The notes under the pieces: model-generated
Told to the model about the DNA's origin: nothing
Database searches by the model: none
What the model saw: the letters and a program-made list of their open reading frames with translations, nothing else
Translations under genes and position numbers: made by a program
From: Thozetella sp. PMI_491
Lineage: Eukaryota; Ascomycota; Sordariomycetes; Chaetosphaeriales; Chaetosphaeriaceae
Assembly (NCBI GenBank): GCA_021432635.1
Contig: MU270032.1
Location: 434,001-498,000 of the forward strand
Direction of reading: 5' to 3'
DNA: 64,000 bases
Shown: positions 1-11,900 of the stretch, in pieces
Position numbering within the stretch: position 1 is the first letter of the stretch
Layout of the letters: each line of letters opens with the position of its first letter

Positions 1-1249
1 CCCCATAAGGCCGAGTCCTAGCCTCGGTACCAGGGGCCCATTGCGGCCGAGGGGTCGTGTAGGAAAGGTCTCGCTGCTCAACATGACTTAAGTAGACAAT
101 TAAACGTTTTAGTACGTTTCGGTCTGGAGGTTCTTTAACCCACTTCTCGCTGAGGAACATCCTTCTCTAGTAAAAGTGGCCGGGCTGCTTCCCTTATATA
201 GATAAGCAGAGATGGGCTCGGTGCGGGCGATCGGGCGCGTTGTCTCAAATTTCTCGGACATGCTTCCGCAAACTCCATCACGCGCAGTATTTACACCTCT
301 TGCGGGCGTGCCAGTCTTGCCTCCGAACCAGTCACGGGTGTGCATTCGTGAATCTCCGTAGTAGACCTATTCTAGCCAATCAGCATACTTCGCCCGTTAA
401 ATCCGGGAGCGAGCACGGGCTGGCGCTAGGTTGACAACCCCCATCGAAGTACTTTCGTAGGGGCCATTAGCTAAGCTTGCGCTCGGCTCTCTACTAGTTA
501 CGCAGAGGCCATCTGCCGTCAGGCATGATCTTGCTCTAGCCTCATCCCGGCTCCCTGGTACAAGTTCTCCCACCGGCAGACTTGCCGAGGACTCGCTTGG
601 CTGGCCGCTAGCAAGGGAATTCCGAGCTATGTTTGGTGCCGGCGGTGCGGCATGCATCCCCACTCTGACGGCCTTCTCTGACTACCCGAAGAGGCAATGA
701 AGCCCAAACAGGTTGGCCGCTTTGAGGTGACCATTGGCGCCTTTAATCTGCCGCGGTGCCAGACGACCGGTAGTTCCAATGTACCCCAGAATGCAGGGGC
801 ACAGATCGTGCAGAATAGCATCCGGCTCTTGCCGCCACCTCGACGCTTCAAACATTAGATGAGGTCCGCGAAGGTGGTAGGGCGCAATAGGTCAAGCGCA
901 AGGGTCGCACTCACGAACTAGACGCCCAAGACCGAGAGTACAAGAGCCAAAGAGCTCTTCCGCTTAGACCAATGCCTGATTTGCCTCGACTCATGTACCT
1001 TTGTACCCCGCGTCGCTTATCTGGACAGGACTACTTATTCGAGGTCAAATCTGCGAAACGACCATTTAGGGACGAACGTAGGGCAGTGTTAGTCAGCTGC
1101 CTTCAGCCTCACCAACGACATCCCTTCCAGCCCGTGAGCGGCAACCTAGCAGGAGCAGCTGGTGGCCCAAGACACAGTAAGATCCTCCTGCTGCATCCCT
1201 ACGACTAGTGATACTCCATCTCACCCAATCTGGCTCGAGCTCCGCTGCA
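1..1249. other. no recognisable gene
   Basis: I see no supported gene here. The open frames are short, mostly start at non-ATG codons, overlap one another on both strands and resemble no family I know. The last 200 bases or so are presumably the promoter of the secreted-protein gene that begins at 1250. Confidence 0.5.
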
Positions 1250-1960
1250 ATGCCGCGATTCGATTCGATCATCGCCATCCTGGCAAGCGCCTCTCTCACA
1301 TTGGCTGCCTTGTCAGGCGGCTCTGCTTCCTTGCATCGCCAAGCAGGTGATGGCGCCAACAACGACTTCCTCCCGACAGTCCCCGTCGAGCCAAGCCAGT
1401 CCGACACAATCCTTCCGCCTTGGTGGTGGTATCCCCCCGTCTTCCGATATAGCTCGACCCCAATCGAGGGAGGGAGCCCAAGCTCTCGTGCTGAGGGGCG
1501 TGGCGAGGGGCAAGATGGCCCGCGGAACGGGACGGTCTGGATATTCCGGGACCCTACGGTGGCGGGCGTCAAGTGCAACTTCAGCTCGGCCCAGCCCTAT
1601 CCCAACAAGGTTTCGCTACCTCCAGATGTCTGTCTCTACACCGTAGGCAACAACATGACTTTCCTGATGAACGAGACGGCCATCTGTCCTGACGGCCGTG
1701 AAGCATGGCTGGGGCTTCATCGGGGCGGGACATGCCGCTATATGCTGCACATGGTCAACCCGGATTACGTGTTCGAGTCGAACATCTGTCTTACCACCGG
1801 CCTAGCACCGCCCAACAGCACTCATTTCATCTCCATGGTGTCAATGATGTTTTACTGTACTGATAAAGTGGAAGACGCGATGCCTGCTAAACTTTTGAAT
1901 GGAGATGCAGAGTCGCCGGTTATCGAAGATCCGGCTGATCTGCGGGCCTGGTACCGATAG
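1250..1960 (+). CDS. predicted secreted six-cysteine protein, function unknown
   Basis: A single-exon frame of 236 aa. The start is the ATG at 1250, because the frame upstream of it only offers a GTG. Residues 1 to about 28 form a signal peptide: a short charged start, then a run rich in Ile, Leu and Ala ending in small residues. The mature part has a Pro/Trp-rich stretch (three Trp in a row near residue 50) and six cysteines spaced through the C-terminal two thirds, enough for three disulfides. Several Asn-X-Ser/Thr sites suggest N-glycosylation. I recognise no domain. It is probably exported, and an effector-like or cell-wall role is possible but unsupported. The downstream neighbour is transcribed towards it. 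Confidence 0.6.
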   Translation: MPRFDSIIAILASASLTLAALSGGSASLHRQAGDGANNDFLPTVPVEPSQSDTILPPWWWYPPVFRYSSTPIEGGSPSSRAEGRGEGQDGPRNGTVWIFRDPTVAGVKCNFSSAQPYPNKVSLPPDVCLYTVGNNMTFLMNETAICPDGREAWLGLHRGGTCRYMLHMVNPDYVFESNICLTTGLAPPNSTHFISMVSMMFYCTDKVEDAMPAKLLNGDAESPVIEDPADLRAWYR

Positions 1961-2134
1961 CAATGGGGGTAACGTCTCTGACCAGTTCTGGAGAGGGAGT
2001 ACGGTATTCCTGTCACATTGGTCTCGCTAGTCTATCTCTATCCACGCTATCCTGCCATGCCAGTGGCAGTTCCAACGTGGCCTACTAAAAAGAAACTTCC
2101 ACCTGGGTATCCATCGTAACCTCGTAACAATACA

Positions 2135-4580
2135 TTAATGATATTCACCTCCGACCTCAATTGAGCGGACAGTGGTCTCGAATCCAAACGCAGCATGCTT
2201 GACCGGGCTTGTCGTCTGGGGCGGGGCGTCCCGGATGGCCTCCCCGAACTGCAGCCGGGTCTTGAGGATGCGCTCAGGCAGGGGCGTGCGGCCGAGCGAG
2301 CAACCCTCCATCAGGGAGTCCAACTCGCCGTTGCGCGACACGGCCAACATGGTGCTGAAGGACGTGTCCATGCCATAGCCGTTGTCCAGCAGCGCGTAGA
2401 TGCCGACAGCGATGACCAGCAGCGTCACGCCTGACCCGATGGCGTACGACATGATGAGCCAGAAGGGTCGGTAGTCCCACACCTGGACCGCCGACTGGAT
2501 GGTGCAGGGCGTTGAGACGTTAAAATAGGGAAGGAGCTGCGGACGCGACAGAATCGACAGGATCAGGTTGCTAAACTTGCGCTCCACCGCGCGGGGGAAA
2601 TCGTCGACGGCGAAGAGCGTTTTGCGATCGACCAGCGTCGTCTCGGCGATCTCCGATACGGGCCATGCATAGCTCGAAGCGCTCGGCTGGTAGTTGTTGT
2701 TGGACAGGAGGTCCTGGAACCGAAAACTAAGCGCGTGATAGGTCCTGCTTCGGTTAGCGCCACTCGTGCTTTTTTTTGTGAAGGCTGTCTCGAGGGAACT
2801 TACGAGAATTGCTTGTAGATGGGATCGGTCGGGGCCACAGACTGCCCGCTCGGTAGGATAGGCCCGTTATACTGAACCTGGGTGTCGTCGATGGCCTGCT
2901 GACCGTTGATGAAGCTCATGGTGACGTCGTACTTGGCGTTGTTCATGGTGCACTTGATGACCTTGGGGTCGAGCTCATATGGCCAGAGCGTCTTGTTGAC
3001 GCCGTCGTTGGGCTTAGTCGTATTGACGAGGTAACCGATCCATATCGGATACTCCTTTGTGAAGAAGCCGTACTTGTTCACATCTGTCACGTTGAACCAT
3101 TCGGCAGGAATCCCGTAGGCGTCGAGTTTTCCCGGGGCGATGATCTGCGAACCCGAGTAGATCACCTGGCCCGTCGGTGCAAAGTTTTTGAGCGTCTGCT
3201 CGGTCGTGCCATCGAAGTCGGCCATGTCCTCGCATTTATAGGCGGGCCCATCGAACGAAATGGTATAGGTGCAGTTGTGACCGATGGGACACGGGTTGGC
3301 CGCCGAAAGCGGCCCGCTGTTGGTGGCCCAGCTCAGTGTGGACATGACCTCAAAGTCGTACGACGGCATGTCGTAAAACATGTTCGGGGATCGGTCCGTG
3401 ACATTCCAGTAGCATAGCGACCCCTGAGTTTCGCTAAGCTGCACCGCGTCGTAGCCATTCTCGCGGGAGAAATTGAGCGACGGCACGTTGTTGCATGTAT
3501 CCGGCGTTGTGATGCTGCTTGGAATCACCACTAGCGCCGTCGGAGCGGCGATCGCAGCAATGGGCAACAACCTAGAGAACTTAGGTGTCAGCACTGTGCT
3601 GGGGCCAGAAGTGGGACTGACAATGGAAAGAAAAAAAAAAAAAAAAAAAGTCCGGGATATGGGGAAGGGCGTAGGCGGGGTTGAACGTACCAGCAGACGG
3701 CAGCAATAAGGATTTGGCTGGGAGCTTTGCGGAGAAATTCACCGCTGCATGCTTCTGTTGGATCACGACTGGCCTACACAAGCAGGGAAAAAAACTGCAT
3801 TAGTAGCGCAACGACGACCGAAGCGGGAGCGAATAGCAGGGCGGACATACACCAAACACCCTGTCGATCGTCTCTAGCCTAAGCGATTTCCGCTTCAATA
3901 TACGCTGCCAAGAGAGGAAAACCCGTTAGTGACAGGGCCAAAAACTCGCTAGCACACGCAACAAGGGCAGGAGACAGCAGGAGAGAAGAAATGGGAGGGG
4001 AACTCACCCAGGCGCACTGCTTGTACGCTATCTGGGCGGCGCCGATGAAGCAATTGACGGTGATGAAGGCCATGGCCGTGCCGAATCGCACCGGCCACTC
4101 CAGGCTGCTAGTCGTATTTCCGTGGCGCGAGGTGTAGTAGAAGTGGTGGCCGAGGGCGCAGCACAACCCCGCCAGGTACAGGGCTGCCATAAGGAACGGC
4201 AGGTACCAGTGGATGCTCCACTCCTTCTCCCGGTTCGACGTGATGGACTTGATGCGTGACAGCCGGGCCTTGAGGGGATATGCCGGCGGACCGCCGTCCT
4301 TGGACGCTGTAGGCGTCACCTTGGAGGGCAGGACCGTCACTGACGACGAGGGTGTCACCGACGACGTAGGCGTCACGGATGCTGTGGGCGTCACTGGCGA
4401 CGAGCACACCGCACTGGGCCCCTCGAAGTCGGCAGCGGCGGCCGTAGTCTCAGACCCGCTCTCCGACTCACGGATGCTCCCAGTGTCGCTCCTCGCCATC
4501 GCCATTGGGGCCGGCTCGGGAGCATCGCTGGGAACGATGGGGCCCTCAGCCTTGGGCGTCTCGTCTGTCTGGGGATGCAT
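2135..4580 (-). CDS. large membrane-anchored protein of the fungal 'formylmethionine deformylase-like' family
   Basis: I rebuilt five exons: 4580-4008, 3904-3851, 3773-3691, 3571-2804 and 2744-2135, all with GT-AG borders and consistent phase, giving 695 aa. The N-terminus (about 120 aa) is rich in Ser, Thr and Pro and cytosolic. A first membrane segment follows the WSIHWYLP stretch, a second lies in the AMAFITVNCFIGAA stretch, and a third spans the exon 3/4 join. A long, Cys-containing, N-glycosylatable domain comes next, then a last membrane helix near the C-terminus (WLIMSYAIGSGVTLLVIAVG) and a cytosolic tail. This layout matches a common Pezizomycotina family that databases often label formylmethionine deformylase-like. 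No deformylase motif is visible, so that name should not be read as a function. Intron 3 carries a 19-nt A run on the plus strand, acting as its pyrimidine tract. Confidence 0.85.
3631..3649. repeat. poly-A (sense poly-T) tract inside an intron
   Basis: Nineteen A residues on the plus strand. Read on the minus strand it is the polypyrimidine stretch of the third intron of the membrane protein gene, so its length can vary without touching the protein. Confidence 0.9.
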
Positions 4581-7500
4581 GGTATGATAGTATGTGAAGG
4601 AGCAACGCCGGCTTGACAGGGAGCTTCTGGCTTGACAGAGAGCTTCTGGGCGCATCGTGGATCGTCAGTCCTGGCGGTGATGCCATCTTTATTCCGTTTG
4701 CTCGCCTAGCCCCTGACGCCGCGAGGGCTTCTTCCTAGCGTTCGGGCTTTGTCTGCCCTGCCCTGGATGTCAATCGCCGGATAGGGTTGCTTGGCCTAGT
4801 CCCCACCATTCTCACGGTGTTGGATAGGAGGTGCATGTGTGAGCCTGTAGTTGATCTCTATGCCCCCCCTCCATCCTATCCTCCCCCCTTACGCTTACTT
4901 GGCTTGCATAACTACCCAGTCCTTCCTTCCTGTGTGCCCGCGCACGCCACAGCGGGAACGACGCCGCCATAGCCCTGAAAATGGATCCTCGTCAAGACCA
5001 ACCTCACTTCTACCGCCTGATTCGCCGGCGAACGCAGCATGGCCTGGTTCCCCCCCAAACCACCTGCCATAATCTGACTAATCCCCTGGGTAGTCGAATG
5101 GGGCAAAAAAACGGGCGCCAGGGTTGCCATGTTGCAGCCGCGGCTGAATAATCCTAACCGACCTCACGGGCGCCACAGCGGATTGGTCGGCATCCAGCAC
5201 CCTGAGAGCGTTATCTGTCTGGGGTAAGTCGTACTGTACCGTACCTGGCTAAGGCCCTACAACGTGCACTGTCCTCACTCCGGACCCGAAAGATAGCGCT
5301 AGAACCCGTCTAGTCTACCGGCTGTCCGTCGTCCCGGTTTAGTACCACCACCGTGGCTTTTGGGCGCTGCTGCCTCCTAGGAGCACAGCCATGCGGGCCA
5401 GGGGCCTCGACGGAGAGAGCCGAAGCCATCAAAAAGTGCTGCACACGCCTGCACATAGGCTAGAATGGAAGTAGGAAGGGGGGGGAGGGGAGGCACGGTG
5501 CCTTTGACAGCCACCAGTTGCTACACAACACACCTACACAGGACCAATCTTCGCCGGGCAATCCCCAAGACCGCATGGATGTAGCATATCATAGGCAATG
5601 GTTTCGTCCCGGTGGCGTGGTGAGCCAATAGATTTTCTTATATCCAGCCCTAGGCTTAGCGGGTGGAGGCATCGGAACTCTTGTGCCGCTCCTCTCAGAA
5701 CTTTTGGATAGCGGCTGCGATTTGCGCCACCTACCTAGGTGGACAATTATCACAGCCGTCGTCGCCGTCGTCGCGGAACACAAATCTAAGTTCAGAGCGG
5801 CCGGGGCACCTCCGAAGTATTGCATATGGCCCCGGCCGCGGACCACCCAACCTCGTGGGCCTAGCCATGCGCACTAAAACCACTCGGGTTACCGACCACC
5901 CACAAAAGTCGGTGAAATACCATCCGACTACCAGTGCTCCCGTTGCTGCTATTGCTTTTTGCTATTGCTGGCTGCCCTACCTGCCGCAGGCTGTCTGCAT
6001 GCACGGCGCGCAAAAGTCCTCGCCCCTCCCGAAGCTCAAGCTGCGCGAGCGAGACCCTTGACGTCAGATTGGCTCTGGGCCATCGTCGTCCCGTTAGTCT
6101 CTCAACGCTGCTCCCACATGCGCGCTGCTACGCAACGAGATCGTGGGCCGGTCGGCGCGGGCGATGCTGCTGTAGCTTCCCAGTAAAAATTCTTCGTCTT
6201 GGCTCTACGACAGGGCTGTGCTCGGACGCATGACCATTTGGGCCTAGAGCTCGATCCGCGGCAGGGCGGGACCTGGAAGCTCAAAGCTGCATAGATCCGT
6301 AGGGCTGGCCGCCTAAGGTAGGGTCTTTTTACTCGCCAATCACTTGCTGGCTGCCCCCTTGCCGCGTTGTATCCAGTATTCGGGCCAAGCTGTGGCACCG
6401 TCCACCCCTTCTATGGGTGCCAGCCAATCGATACCCGTAGTTGTCCCTTACCTACAATACCCTTGTCCCCTCAGCGTGGCAGTTCATACTCACGCCATCC
6501 TTCTGTATACCTTGGGTAAGAGAAAAGCCAATAGATGGTTATCACCGGTTTCACCTATACCTCCTACCATGCTGCTCTCCCAAGGGCTGCGGCAAGCGTA
6601 ATAGCCGAGAAGGTGGCCGAAGAGCCTGCTCGACCTCGCAAGTCGCTATACGGCACGGTGCACGACCGCATCTGAAGGAGTGGGCGTCTTCAGCTCGTTC
6701 ATTTGGCTATCTCGCCACGCACAACATGTGGGATGTGGCGAAAGGACCAATATCGATTTCGATGTCATGGCAGCGTGGTGGTCGGGATTACGCCCAGCAA
6801 CCACCAAGGTCGGCGACGCCTTCTTGGCTTTTTGGATACGAATCGGCAACGCCTGTAGCCGCCGCTCACTTTGAGCCCCCAAGCAAGGGGCCTGGGAAAG
6901 GCTAGATCCCCGGTGGCTTACACATTCATGTGCGTGCTCTCCCAGCGTGCGATGCAGCAGCGCGCCAGGGCTGTAGGACCAAAAGGAATATGCCAAGTAG
7001 GCTAACCGACCATCTTTCTTTAGCTTGACGGAGAGACGAGCGAACTGCACGGTGGAGAAGTTTCCGACGGCCTCGATGGCTTAGATAACGAGCGCTTGAG
7101 AGAGGCGGGGCTGGTGGAGCGGAATTGGCCCCGCGGAATGGGCGCTACCTGTACGAGCCATGAAGTCCCCCCCCCCACTCCATAAGGTGCTCCTCGAGGG
7201 TTAAGGAGCAACATGGCACCTCGAGTGCAATGATCACACGTCGGACAATACACAAAATCATATGCCTTGGTCTGGCAAACGCATGTAATTCGCAGTCTCT
7301 TCGTGTTTCCCAGAATCGGCGCAGGCGAAGAAACTACCAAGATCCCGCTGCCCTCTGCGACAGGGCTGGGCACCACACCGTTCTGTTCGACACTACCGTA
7401 CCTCGCTTGAGGTGGTTGACAGGGTACGGGATATTACCCCACTAACGGCCAAGTCTCTGAACAGCTTGGGCAGATGCAGTCTCCCAATGGACGAGATACT

Positions 7501-9688
7501 TTGGATCGAGAGCTACGATAAGGTGGATTGTCGTCCAACGCCTTCATGGCCCCCCATTCGATATCTGCATCATCCTTCCTCTGAGCGCTGTAGCCGAGCC
7601 TGATACAGCCGAACCCTATTGTCTTTCTCGGGAAAGCCTTGCGGTCACCCCTTAGCGTGGCCCATGCATGCCCCAGTTTCCTTCGCTGCCGAGAGCCTCG
7701 CGTCTTCACTAGTCCCCAAGAGGAACTGCCACACCACGGCTGCACCCAGTAGGGCGCCGTCTGCGCGGGTGCATCTACACGCAGCTCATCAGTGCAGGCC
7801 GAAAGGGGTCACCATGGCGCCAATAGACCACGGCGAGCATGCCTAGGACACGCGTCTAGTTTGTAAATCCAAGCCCCGTGGCTTCGTATCCCTCATAGCT
7901 GAAATTCCTCCTAGATTTAGCGAGTCCGGCTTACCGCGCCGCTGGCAGGAGCAATAGGACCTCCCAGACTGCCCTCGACTTTGCGAAAACATTCCCGATA
8001 TGGAGGCATTATCTTTGTCTTGCGTTCCTCTGGTTGGCATCTTCTGTAAAGCATAGGGGGCTGACTGTATAGGAGGCCGCGGTGATTGTGGAGCGCGAGA
8101 GGTACGCGAACGGCACCATCTCCTGCATAGCGGATCCCATGAAGATCTAAGCATCTTCCATTGCCATGATCTCACAGCCATTAGGTCCCTGATCTTACGC
8201 TATCGCGGCTGCTTATCCTCACCCTCTGTGTGGGTGGCATCTTTGCTAATTACGGCGGCCTGTCATGTTCGTTGCGTGTGGCCTCCTCACACAGTAAGGC
8301 GGGGTTCCTCAAACTCTATTTGCTTCTGGCGCACAGCCTTCTAGCAAAGTGGTGTACGGCGCCCCCGCTCGTCAGCAGTCCCGTAGCCATCTTCGCACCC
8401 ATACGCCGGGACAGGCGTAGACATCAGCATGCCCATAGCTTGCATAGCGATTATGTCATCCTTCTGGTGGAAGTGTGTAGGACTTGTGTGAGCCTCGCAC
8501 CATTGGTGCAATGCTTGGTGAAGCAGTAACTGTTCAGTGACCAAAGTCTAGAGCCATGCTGGTAGGTGTAGGTATACGAGTGCTGAATCGTGGCCTATGG
8601 TATCCTCACCGAACCCGCACAACCTGTCGACCAGCGCGCGCAAGGCAAGGGGAAGCCACCGGGGTAGGAGAGCAGCAGTTGGATTTGCAGACGGCTGCGA
8701 AGCATATTCTAAGCAGGTGAACAAGTCGTGTGCTTAGACGGCCTTGGCCCCAAGATCTTTATCTCCCCTTACCAAATAGCAGCTAAGCGGCCGCTCGTGG
8801 TTCCTCGCGATTCCTAAAGGAAAATTCAGTTTAAAATTAAGGGCAATAAGATTAACCAGGATCAATAAATTCGGGCTAGTGTCCTTCCCTATTCCAAATC
8901 TTCGGCGGTATCGCCAAGGCATGTCGTGTAGCGTGACACGGCCTCTCTGGCAGTGAACCTGACGTTTAATGCGCCGAAGGGAGCAGCGGGGTGGCGCGAA
9001 CAAATGAGTGAGCAACCTGTCACTGCAGTTGGCGCCTGCAGCGCCATATTTGGCGGTAACGACACTTAGTAACCGTCGGCTTTCCGGCACCAGCCGACAC
9101 CCCAAATGTTGACGAATAGGAGAGACTGCCCCTACAAACCAGCACTCCTGCAATTCGTGCCTGAACGGTTCATATGCCACATATGATATTTCACTCGAGC
9201 TTTGTACCCGCGCACTCACGGCACAGCAATGATTCTTGGACTCGAGGGGACGGACAGGTCCTGCTGGTGAGTACCAGTCAAGCGGTGGCACTTAGGGGAC
9301 CAAGGACTTAAGCAATTCGTGGGGTGGATGCGAATCGATCGAAAATCTATTAGAGTAATCAGGCTCTAAAGAAATAAGGCCGCTCGGGGGAGACGAGAAG
9401 TTTCGGAAAGGGACTACCCCATGGGGTATATATGCCTGGTTCCGAATCTTGAAGGGACCACAATCATTCAGTGGATAGTACGGGGGCAATTAGTTCATAT
9501 TTACGCTGGGCGATTGAAAAATCGATAACACTTCTGTATTTACAACGTATTACGACGTAGAAGAGGTTTTGAAGATGACGAACCTTTTTAACTACGATGG
9601 CAAATTGAAGGACATACGCTGTAGAGAGGAGATGAATAAATACTAATAGAGAGCCTGGATCTATAGAAAACGGGTCGTCCTCCCACAC
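4581..9688. other. about 5.1 kb without a recognisable gene
   Basis: Frames here are short, use non-ATG starts or run opposite each other, and none resembles a known family or shows a convincing chain of splice sites. The longest (8734-9291, minus) has no recognisable motif. I see no terminal repeats, transposase or reverse-transcriptase motif. The part nearest 4581 is the promoter of the membrane protein gene. The stretch from about 8800 to 9700 is locally AT-richer than the rest. It may be old decayed sequence. Confidence 0.5.
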
Positions 9689-10511
9689 TCACAGGCCAGA
9701 TACAAGCCAGCCATCGTCAGCGGGTTCCTCAGCTTTGCTAGCGAAAGCACTGTGGCTAGCGTTGATGCTGGCCGTCTTTAAATATAAGAGGCCCGCCCAT
9801 TGCTCTTGGACCGCTGCCGGGACCGCCTTGTCCTGCTCATGTATTACGTATGTCTTGGGGATGGTGATGTCGGCAGTGGTGTAGGTAAAGGGGGTCGTGT
9901 AGACCGCGTGGGAGTGTGGCTTGAGCCGATTGAAGCACGCTTCGGCTTGTTCGTGGGGCAAATCGTGATAGAGGAATTCTTTAGCCTCATCTTTAACAAA
10001 CAGTTGCTCCTAGTATGAGCAGCCTTGTCAATTATGGTAGCTACGGGGCTCTACGCCTAGAGAGTTATCGACTACTCACCGTTTCGCCATTGTCATTTTT
10101 CATCTCGACATGCCAGTCAAACCACTTGCCCCCGACCATGTCTAGCACGGTCATGCCCTTCTGAGGTACCACCACAGCGGAAAGATAGATGATGTGCCGA
10201 AAACCACCTCGCTTTCCCACAGCAGCACGACCCGTAACCTCCTTATTCTCAACGGCAGCGGAGGAAGGAACGCCTCCGTAGCAATGTCCTACTAACACGA
10301 ACTCCTTGCCCTCATCAAAGAGAGGAGTCGCTAGTGCGACAACGGCGCCTATATCGGCTTCCCAAGTTACTCCTTTCGTGCTGAGAGACGGTGTGGCCGG
10401 CACGTACACTTCGAAGCCGCGCTGCTGAAGTGCTGAGACGAGTGGCTGGTAGAGCGCCCCTGGGTGCCAAGCCCCGGGTTGTATGATAAATGCGGGTTTG
10501 CACGGTAGCAT
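9689..10511 (-). CDS. short alpha/beta hydrolase with Cys in the nucleophile position
   Basis: Two exons, 10511-10080 and 10009-9689 (donor GTGAGT, acceptor TACTAG), give 250 aa, the usual length for this family of small fungal alpha/beta hydrolases related to plant salicylate/methyl-ester hydrolases. The N-terminus shows the PGAWHPG oxyanion-side motif. The nucleophile elbow reads VGHCYGG, so residue 77 is Cys (codon TGC) where relatives have Ser. The acid is probably the Asp in HEQDKAVP and the base the His in NASHSAF. A Cys-Asp-His triad occurs in dienelactone hydrolase, so the protein could still be active with altered chemistry, or it may be a non-hydrolytic relative. The frame is intact otherwise. 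No neighbour shares its strand closely; the MATE relic lies upstream. Confidence 0.85.
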
Positions 10512-10998
10512 TGTAGATGGGCTTAGAAGACTGAAGGCTGAAAGTCGTGTATTATGGCACCTCTACTCAGCTTTAGTTACAAAAAATTGCCGATGGAAGC
10601 ATGAAGGACTCTATGAAGGGTGTCAGAGCAACTGCATGTACTCTTCGGTGCTTTACTGCAGTAAGCGCAGCAAATCAACAGGACGATAGGAGGTTGCGGT
10701 GCCTACGCCTAAGTTTACTTTAATGTCCGATACTCGATGAGCCGTAGATAACGAACCGAGCAAAAGCAACCCTATTAGTTATCGGGAGAACATACCCTCA
10801 GAGAGCATCGATCGCACAGTCGGGCCATGTTTCTACATTCGTCGCTGTACGGGGACACAGAAAAGGCCCTCGGTATTGGTTGAACTCGAGATCCTATGCG
10901 GCACAGACGCACAACACGCAAGTCCCCAACCAAAGAACAAACTCCGCGCTCTGCTTCTGACCCAGTTGGGCATAAAGCCGGAGCCATTGTACGTCATA
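10512..10998. other. intergenic, no gene seen
   Basis: The 490 bases between the hydrolase start and the 3' end of the MATE relic contain no frame I can support. They should hold the hydrolase promoter; I could not pick out a clear TATA box. Confidence 0.5.
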
Positions 10999-11900
10999 TC
11001 ACCCTTGGCATCTACATTCCACAATGTGAGCGCTTACGAGCGACCTTGCATTTGGATCTTCACTTCGTATCCTGTTCTCTGCCGCAATCACGGCATGGTC
11101 CCAGTCGTTGTTGAAGAGATACGCAAGCTCAAATATGTTCACTCTGCGAATGTTGTGTCTCGTGAGTACAGAGCAGTGTCACGGGGAAGAGGTAAAGCTA
11201 CTCACAGCAATAGTCCAATCGTTACGCCAACCCAAAGTCCCGGCATTTTCAACCCGAGAGCGAAGCTAGTGGCAAACGAGATAGCCGACCACACCAGGCG
11301 TACCGAGGATTAATATCTGGAGATACTGCGCGGCCATGATGGCGGTTCCGCGCTCGGGAATGAGAGCTGTCAGGATTACATCGGCACGATACCATAGCAC
11401 AGCCAAAGGCAGGATCATCATCCACATAAGGTAGGTCATGCGCTGGCATTGGAGGCCGACAAGGCGCTTGTGGCCAGACCCATACGCCTGGGCGCACAGC
11501 GTGTCCAGACACGTAGCTAAGCCCTGTACGGGCGTATAGCATGTAATATTTGCTGTCACAGTTGCCACTGAAGATGCTTGTTAGAATATATATTCAAGGA
11601 AGCAAACAAGCAGAAAGCACAGGGAGAGGAGATGGAAGAGATGCACATACAGCTGACAGCTCCGAGTTCAATCTTTCCGATCCGGCCTCCGGCGAAGATA
11701 CTCGCAACGGTAATGGAATAATGCAGTATGAAAGTCAGGGCTAGAGATTGACTGTATGATGCTAGTGTATTTGCCTCTCTCTGCCAAGTTGTTTGGATCA
11801 CGTTGGCTGCCACCGGGACTTCCCAGCGCAACGCCTCCACGTATTGCGACGACTCGTTGCTATCACACAGATTGAAGTTCTCCCATCAAGGCACTAGCAT
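10999..11900 (-). pseudogene. MATE-family efflux transporter relic with the middle missing
   Basis: The minus strand encodes the N-terminal part of a fungal MATE (multidrug and toxin extrusion) antiporter: TTWQREANTL at the start of the helix bundle, then ELGAVSLATVTANIT across an intron (about 11648-11570), then the hallmark GLATCLDTLCAQAYGSG. The sequence then jumps, after a GTPG motif near 11280, straight to the last helix and C-terminal tail (LKMPGLWVGVT, then FNNDWDHAV after another intron, stop at 10999). Roughly 200 to 250 residues, including helices 7 to 11, that a MATE of about 480 to 600 aa should have are absent, and the two halves are in different frames. The usual N-terminal leader with a start codon is also missing. 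It cannot encode a working transporter. All remaining pieces are collinear, which points to one internal deletion. Confidence 0.75.
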
